Shown one piece after another: positions 24,750-28,582 of a stretch of DNA of 28,582 bases; positions within the stretch are counted from its first letter, which is position 1, and each line of letters opens with the position of its first letter. The position numbers and the translations under genes were made by a program. The notes beneath the pieces were generated by a model, which did not search any database, was not told where the DNA came from, and saw only the letters and a program-made list of their open reading frames with translations. The stretch spans positions 1-28,582 of the forward strand of contig PMBA01000002.1 in the NCBI GenBank assembly GCA_003152795.1, read 5' to 3'. The DNA comes from Acidobacteriaceae bacterium (GTDB lineage Bacteria; Acidobacteriota; Terriglobia; Terriglobales; Acidobacteriaceae).

Positions 24750-25658
24750 TCATGGCTCGAAATCCTTGCTGGACAATAAGTGCGCAGAGAACCTCAGGAA
24801 GCGTTGATGTTCAATGGCAAAATTGCCGGTCACCGTTTGCCCTGGCTTGACATCGCGAACTACGACTGCGCCGACCGTGATGCGAGCCCCATCGCCAACT
24901 CGGACCCGCGTGGAGATCAGGCAATGCGAGCCCACCGTGACGTCGTCCCCGATAACGCTATTGCCACCGATTGTGCTCCCTTCCGCGATCAAACAGCGCC
25001 GACCGACGCGGCAATTGTGTGCCACCGTCACGAGCGCCCCAATTTTCGTGTCATTCTCGACCGTTGTACTGCCCCCGTAAGGGGCCTTTTGGATCACGGA
25101 ATTATGTTGAATCTCCACTCGATCCCCAAGCTTCACACCACCTGAATCAGGGACCGGCCGGATTCTCCCGGCCACGCGCCGGAATTCGAAACCGTCACTG
25201 CCGATCACAGCCCCAGCCCGGATAATTGACTCCTCCCCAATCACCGTGCGCCCAAGCACAACGGCATGAGCTTCGATGATCGAGCCTCGCCTGATTCGGA
25301 CGTCGGTCAACGCGACGTGCGCCGTCGGGTGCACTGTGGCGCTCGGATGTATATTGCTCGCGAACGACCTCCCATAGAAGTCGGTTGCGAGCCTGAGGTG
25401 ATCATGGATCTGATAGAAAGCCAACCGCGGTTCAGGGCAGACCGCGACACCATACCCAACGGTCAGCATTGACGCAAGCTCCGGCGTGGTAACGACACAG
25501 GATATCCCCTTGTTGCGGAGCACCGCTCGGAGATGCTCATCCGACTCTAGGAACGTGAGCATCTTCGTCTTTCGATCCCTTGCCTTTCCCAGACTCTCAA
25601 ACTCGGCGTCGCGAATGACGTCAATACCACTGCTAGCTGCCAGATCTTTCAGATACAT
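24750..25658 (-). CDS. LpxD-like acyltransferase with left-handed beta-helix
   Basis: The 302-residue protein has the two-part structure of LpxD: an N-terminal domain (about 1-95) with a TTPELA strand, and a hexapeptide-repeat helix from about 100. Hallmarks are AVIGSDGFEF (150-159) and VAHNCRVG with the probable catalytic His214, plus IGGNSVIGDDVTVGSHCLIS. LpxD enzymes pass an acyl group from an acyl carrier protein to the amine of a UDP-amino sugar. Here an ACP gene is directly downstream, so this one likely acylates an amino sugar of the surface glycan with the acyl group made by the FkbH-like protein. It is probably not the housekeeping lipid A enzyme, because of its position and its divergent C-terminus. 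Confidence 0.85.
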   Translation of the reverse strand: MYLKDLAASSGIDVIRDAEFESLGKARDRKTKMLTFLESDEHLRAVLRNKGISCVVTTPELASMLTVGYGVAVCPEPRLAFYQIHDHLRLATDFYGRSFASNIHPSATVHPTAHVALTDVRIRRGSIIEAHAVVLGRTVIGEESIIRAGAVIGSDGFEFRRVAGRIRPVPDSGGVKLGDRVEIQHNSVIQKAPYGGSTTVENDTKIGALVTVAHNCRVGRRCLIAEGSTIGGNSVIGDDVTVGSHCLISTRVRVGDGARITVGAVVVRDVKPGQTVTGNFAIEHQRFLRFSAHLLSSKDFEP

Positions 25659-25743
25659 AAGGTAAGGCGAGTCGGAATCGCAGGTGCCCGGTACTTAGTA
25701 GCGATCGCCTAAGGGTAAAAGCGCTGGTCCAGATTCCTCTTAG

Positions 25744-26775
25744 TTAAATCGTACTCTCTATAAGGGCGTAGCCGTATGGATTTTGCTCCTGCCAACGCCA
25801 ACCGTCACGACACATTGCTGTGAGGTCTAATCCTGCCTTCCAGCCCAACCGCTCTATCGCTTTCGCGGGATTTGCCACACTGATCGCCACATCTCCGGGA
25901 CGACGTTCGACAATCCGGCATGGAACACGCCGACCAGTGGTCAGTTCGAAAATACGAATGACGTCCAAGACGCTGTGCCCTCGGCCAGTACCCAAGTTAA
26001 ACGCCTCAGCTCCGTTTACTTGCTCGATCAAACTAAGGGCGGCGACATGTCCTTGGGCCAGGTCGCATACATGGATATAGTCGCGTACTCCCGTGCCATC
26101 GTGAGTTGGGTAATCGTTTCCGTAGACTCTTACCTCAGGAAGCGCCCCCATAGCGACTTGCGTGATGATCGGGAACAGATTATTCGCTGTGCCTTGCGGC
26201 GCTTCTCCGATCATTCCACTTGGGTGCGCTCCAACCGGATTGAAATAACGAAGAATAATGACCTTCCAATTAGCGTCGGAGGCCGAAAGATCGCATAGGA
26301 TTTTCTCCGCAAAGATTTTCGTCCTTCCGTAAGGATTCACTGCTTCAAGTGGCGCATCTTCCCTGAACGAGGATTCGGCTGCCATGCGATAGACCGTAGC
26401 GGACGAACTGAAAACCAATCGGAAACAGTCGTGCGCCCCCATGACACCCAACAAGACCATCAACGCACCAAGATTGTTGAGATAATATTCGAGCGGCCTA
26501 GCCACGGATTCACCAACCGCTTTGAGCGCCGCAAAATGAATGACTGCTGAGATATTGTGTTGCCGAAATACCGCATCGAGAGCCGAGTGGTCGCGCACAT
26601 CAAGTTGATAGTGCAGGAATCCTCGACCAGCCAATCTCTTCACCCTCTGGAGCGCCTCGGGGTTACTATTTGTGAAATTGTCGACAACCACAACATCATG
26701 GCCGCTCTCCAAAAGGGCCAGTGTCGTATGGCTGCCGATAAAACCAGCCCCGCCAGTAACTAGAATGCATGCCAT
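25744..26775 (-). CDS. galE: UDP-glucose/UDP-GlcNAc 4-epimerase (GalE type)
   Basis: This short-chain dehydrogenase interconverts UDP-glucose and UDP-galactose, or the N-acetylated pair, using bound NAD. In 343 residues the GalE features are complete: TGGAGFIGSH (8-16) NAD site, VDNFTNSNPEAL, the SSSATVY strand (Ser124-Ser125), the catalytic Tyr149 and Lys153 in NPYGRTK, and the C-terminal RDYIHVCDLAQGHVAAL and RRPGDVAISVANPAKA. It is the first gene of the biosynthetic run, 85 bp from the acyltransferase, and would supply a galactose-type sugar. Whether it prefers the acetylated substrate cannot be told here. The gene symbol is by family; a glycan-specific paralog is possible. Confidence 0.92.
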   Translation of the reverse strand: MACILVTGGAGFIGSHTTLALLESGHDVVVVDNFTNSNPEALQRVKRLAGRGFLHYQLDVRDHSALDAVFRQHNISAVIHFAALKAVGESVARPLEYYLNNLGALMVLLGVMGAHDCFRLVFSSSATVYRMAAESSFREDAPLEAVNPYGRTKIFAEKILCDLSASDANWKVIILRYFNPVGAHPSGMIGEAPQGTANNLFPIITQVAMGALPEVRVYGNDYPTHDGTGVRDYIHVCDLAQGHVAALSLIEQVNGAEAFNLGTGRGHSVLDVIRIFELTTGRRVPCRIVERRPGDVAISVANPAKAIERLGWKAGLDLTAMCRDGWRWQEQNPYGYALIESTI

Positions 26776-26787
26776 CGCAGTTGCTGC

Positions 26788-26859
26788 TTATGCTTTCGAG
26801 CTTTGGCCCTTCCCTCCGGGAATGCCATCCTTAAGCCGTTTGATGTGCCCGCGACCCAT
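26788..26859 (-). CDS. Possible 23-codon basic small ORF upstream of galE
   Basis: An ATG at 26859-26857 is preceded by GAGGT with a 7-nt spacer, one of the better Shine-Dalgarno sequences in the window. The frame encodes MGRGHIKRLKDGIPGGKGQS followed by SKA, a basic peptide ending at a TAA 12 nt before the galE start. It may be a leader peptide or chance. No relatives can be named without a search. Confidence 0.25.
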   Translation of the reverse strand: MGRGHIKRLKDGIPGGKGQSSKA

Positions 26860-26990
26860 GCCTTTGACCTCGCAGCTGAGTTCGAGCCAGCGACGAATTG
26901 TCGCCTAGTCGGCGTACAGCATGGCTTCGCCCCGTCGCTTCCGGAGAAGGCGAATCGGAACCGCGTGGCACTTTGGCCGCCAACATTTGC

Positions 26991-27932
26991 TTATTTCCTG
27001 CTCTTCGGGCCGAGCAACATGCTGAGCACCGGCAGGACGGTTCTGAGCCGCCGCCGCCAAGTCTCAAGTTGCTTGACCCGATCCAAATAGAAATCGCTTG
27101 CTCCTCCGCCCGATTCCGCGAGCTCCCGCAGGCGTCCGAGGCGGTCCGTGCCGGCTACCGCCAGCGGCGAGATCCGCTCCTGCATGACTCCGCTCACCAG
27201 CCTCCGCAAACTCAACTCGGGCTCGTAGGCGATGCGGCGGGGGGCTTCGCCCCCCGAGTGAAGGTGAAAGGGAGAGTGAGAGTGGCTAGCGTTAAGCGCT
27301 AAACTTGAAGGGCTAAGCTTGGCATCCACGGAACCGCTCTCTTGCTTATCGCTTACCGCTTTGAGCTTGCCGCTCGACGGCCATGGCTTCGCGTCAGCAA
27401 CCTTGATCGCACCAAGAGAACGCAAAAGCTGCAGGCCCTGGCTGGCCGAGCCCTTGCTGATGTCCAGTCGCTCCACGATATCAGAAAAACTCAGTGGTTC
27501 GGGGGAGGCGTAGAGGAGCCCGTAGATCTGTCCGACCGACTTCGGCACGCCGAAGACCTGAACCACCTCGGAGAAGAATGTCGCGCATTCGGTCTGGAAA
27601 TCTGCGGGATTCCCAACGCGATAAGCTCTAAGCGGTAAGCTGGTAGCAGACTTTGGCAAGGTGGGAGGGAAGCGGAGCAACGGAGCCGCAGAGCTGCGCG
27701 GCTGAGGTTCATGCAGGGAGAACAAAGCAGCCAAGCGGCTGGAGTTTCCGAGTTCAAGCAAAAATGAACAGAGACCAAACACCAACACAACCGTTTTTAC
27801 AGGAGGTAATGAAGCGAACCGAGGTAAAGCGGAAAAGCGGGAAAGCGGGGGGCAAAGCGAAAAAGCGAGAAACCCTGAAATCGGGAGAGGAAAGAGGCGT
27901 ACGGAGCGTTCACCACGAAGACACGGTGGCAC
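26991..27932 (-). CDS. GbsR/MarR-family transcriptional regulator with repeat-derived insertions
   Basis: The 313-residue open frame contains a winged-helix core (about 107-178): FFSEVVQVFGVPKSVGQIYGLLYASPEPLSFSDIVERLDISKGSASQGLQLLRSLGAIK, typical of GbsR-like DNA-binding proteins. The family C-terminal part resumes at about residue 236 with EPELSLRRLVSGVMQ. Between them about 55 residues (179-233) are low-complexity and repeat-encoded. The first 106 residues also come from repeat-rich DNA and probably are not conserved. GTG 27932 has GAGGA with a 5-nt spacer, so it may be used; TTG 27659 would give a shorter 222-residue protein. As the gene heads the same strand as the glycan operon, it may regulate it; this is inference. 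Confidence 0.78.
   Translation of the reverse strand: MPPCLRGERSVRLFPLPISGFLAFSLCPPLSRFSALPRFASLPPVKTVVLVFGLCSFLLELGNSSRLAALFSLHEPQPRSSAAPLLRFPPTLPKSATSLPLRAYRVGNPADFQTECATFFSEVVQVFGVPKSVGQIYGLLYASPEPLSFSDIVERLDISKGSASQGLQLLRSLGAIKVADAKPWPSSGKLKAVSDKQESGSVDAKLSPSSLALNASHSHSPFHLHSGGEAPRRIAYEPELSLRRLVSGVMQERISPLAVAGTDRLGRLRELAESGGGASDFYLDRVKQLETWRRRLRTVLPVLSMLLGPKSRK
27234..27398 (-). repeat. In-frame repeat insert in the GbsR-like gene
   Basis: The insert carries a hairpin with 7-bp arms (GGGGGGC and GCCCCCC around TTC, 27239-27255), a purine tract that in coding sense reads CCACTCTCACTCTC and more (27256-27286), TTAAGCGCTAA-type words (27291-27303), and GCTTACCGCTT (27351-27361). It separates the winged-helix part from the C-terminal helical part without breaking the frame. 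CCACTCTCACTCTC (14 nt) also occurs in the CapD-like insert. Confidence 0.7.
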
Positions 27933-27937
27933 AAAGG
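27618..27937. repeat. Repeat-rich patchwork spanning the regulator N-terminus
   Basis: The stretch contains AAGCGGTAAGC (27630-27640), the inverted partner of the copy at 27351-27361, then GCGGAAAAGCGGGAAAGC (27829-27846) and further AAAGCG words up to 27882, and TTCACCACGAAGACACGG (27909-27926) with TGGCACAAAGG after it. The last motif is of a kind seen as intergenic repeats in many planctomycete- and verrucomicrobia-like genomes; that memory was not checked against a database. The stretch overlaps the N-terminal extension of the regulator frame. Confidence 0.55.
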
Positions 27938-28034
27938 TCCTCGATCCGTCCTATAGTGGCCAACAACGGAGAACGCTGTTCTGCCAGCGACGGAAGAAAA
28001 CAGTGGCGCTGACTCCCACTTTGATTCCTGGCTG

Positions 28035-28376
28035 TTAGTGGAGAACCAGGCGAAAGACCTCGGCGATCTTGCGGCAGGTTTGGACGCGCCGCACCTGCGA
28101 GACTGACCCCAGCCGGTGGCCCAACTTACCTTTGGAGATAAAAAAGATCCGCGAACAATCGATCACGGTGGACTTCTCGAAACCGTCCGCTTCGTCGCAA
28201 ACGATCTCAAAAGGCCGGCTGGCCATGGCCGGGCGCTTCGTCGAGCCGAAGAGTACATTGAGCGACGCCCGGTTCGCATCGGCACACGCTTCATCGTTGG
28301 AAAAGACGATTAGCGGGTGCCCATGCGGGTCTTGCTCATCGCCCCGCGTCATCCACGTTTCCCATTGCCGGCTCAT
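28035..28376 (-). CDS. MazF/PemK-like toxin (endoribonuclease family)
   Basis: Toxins of this family cut mRNA at short motifs when not bound by the antitoxin. The 113-residue product fits the family length and shows HGHPLIVFSNDEA at the start, VLFGSTKRPAMASRPFEIV, a KSTVIDCSRIFFISKGKLGHRLGSVS segment that corresponds to the T/S-x-V-x-C-x-x-I core, and a final KIAEVFRL helix. The ATG overlaps the antitoxin stop (ATGA), as is usual for toxin-antitoxin pairs. The sequence is divergent from classical MazF, so a related fold with another target is possible. Confidence 0.65.
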   Translation of the reverse strand: MSRQWETWMTRGDEQDPHGHPLIVFSNDEACADANRASLNVLFGSTKRPAMASRPFEIVCDEADGFEKSTVIDCSRIFFISKGKLGHRLGSVSQVRRVQTCRKIAEVFRLVLH

Positions 28377-28582
28377 TCGGGTCGATCGGGACTCAGCGCC
28401 GCCAGGCGATTGGCCCGCTCGTATTCCGCCGGCGTTTCCTCGACGGCAAAATAGCCGACCGGCCGGTGCGGAATCGGCTCGGGGACAATGTATTCGCTCA
28501 GCTGCACAAACCGTTTACCACGTCGGATGACAATCGGTTCGCCTTTCTTAAGTACCCGATCCATGAGCCGGCCCAACTTCGG
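28373..28582 (-). CDS. Antitoxin-like small protein, start beyond the right edge
   Basis: The frame is open from the window edge to a stop at 28373 and overlaps the toxin start by 4 nt. It reads KLGRLMDRVLKKGEPIVIRR and GKRFVQLSEYIVPEPIPHRP, like the second part of Phd/YefM-type or related antitoxins that pair with MazF-like toxins. A TTG at 28576 or an ATG at 28564 could be starts, but the frame continues to the window edge, so the N-terminal part is probably missing. It ends with an acidic and Arg-rich tail that may wrap the toxin. Confidence 0.55.
   Translation of the reverse strand, partial: PKLGRLMDRVLKKGEPIVIRRGKRFVQLSEYIVPEPIPHRPVGYFAVEETPAEYERANRLAALSPDRPE

Noticed and set aside
1..28582. 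CRISPR arrays, tRNA or rRNA genes
   Set aside because: No regularly spaced direct repeats, no tRNA cloverleaf with a conserved T-arm, and no rRNA-like sequence were noticed; a tool-based scan was not possible.

Overview
The window is dominated by one surface-polysaccharide (O-antigen, capsule or exopolysaccharide) biosynthesis locus of the Wzx/Wzy type. About 20 genes are packed on the minus strand between positions 2545 and 26775. A GbsR/MarR-type regulator lies at the head of the run (26991-27932) and a MazF/PemK-like toxin with its antitoxin lies at the right edge. One large membrane protein gene (229-2469) runs on the plus strand and converges on the locus. High G+C, weak Shine-Dalgarno sequences, a GbsR-like regulator and many purine/pyrimidine-rich dispersed repeats inside genes suggest a Verrucomicrobiota/Opitutaceae-like bacterium or a similar Gram-negative. 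That placement is inference; there is no rRNA or other phylogenetic marker.

Layout, in minus-strand transcription order (right to left). GalE-type epimerase (25744-26775). An LpxD-like acyltransferase, an acyl carrier protein, a FkbH-like HAD protein and a VOC-fold protein (22016-25658) look like a module that makes an acyl-ACP and transfers the acyl group to a sugar. Then glycosyltransferase, Wzx flippase, methyltransferase, polysaccharide deacetylase and a second glycosyltransferase (15929-21771), in DNA that is visibly more A+T-rich. A 418-bp gap follows, holding a probable IS630-type transposase relic. Then a Wzy-like polymerase, a glycosyltransferase truncated to its N-terminal part, a glycosyltransferase-like protein, a methyltransferase, an ExoA-like GT2, a DegT-type aminotransferase, a GNAT acetyltransferase, a second DegT aminotransferase, a split transketolase pair, a PglC/WcaJ-type initiating phosphosugar transferase and a CapD/FlaA1-type dehydratase (2545-15510).

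Together the genes could supply precursors (dehydratase, aminotransferases, GalE, transketolase), start the lipid-linked unit (sugar transferase), extend it (four or five glycosyltransferases), decorate it (methylation, acetylation, ACP-dependent acylation, deacetylation), and flip and polymerise it (Wzx, Wzy). Export genes (Wza/Wzc) and a ligase are not in the window.

The most unusual signal is a shared repeat vocabulary inserted in frame into three unrelated genes. These are the plus-strand membrane protein (about 490-693), the CapD-like dehydratase (about 3073-3303, roughly 77 codons inside the catalytic domain) and the GbsR-like regulator (about 27234-27398, plus its N-terminal region 27618-27937). 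The inserts share AAAGCGGG and CTCTCACTCTC tracts, hairpins with a GGCTTCGCC apex, and a 19-nt exact match between the CapD insert and the regulator gene. They look like mobile or copied intergenic elements that were domesticated as protein linkers.
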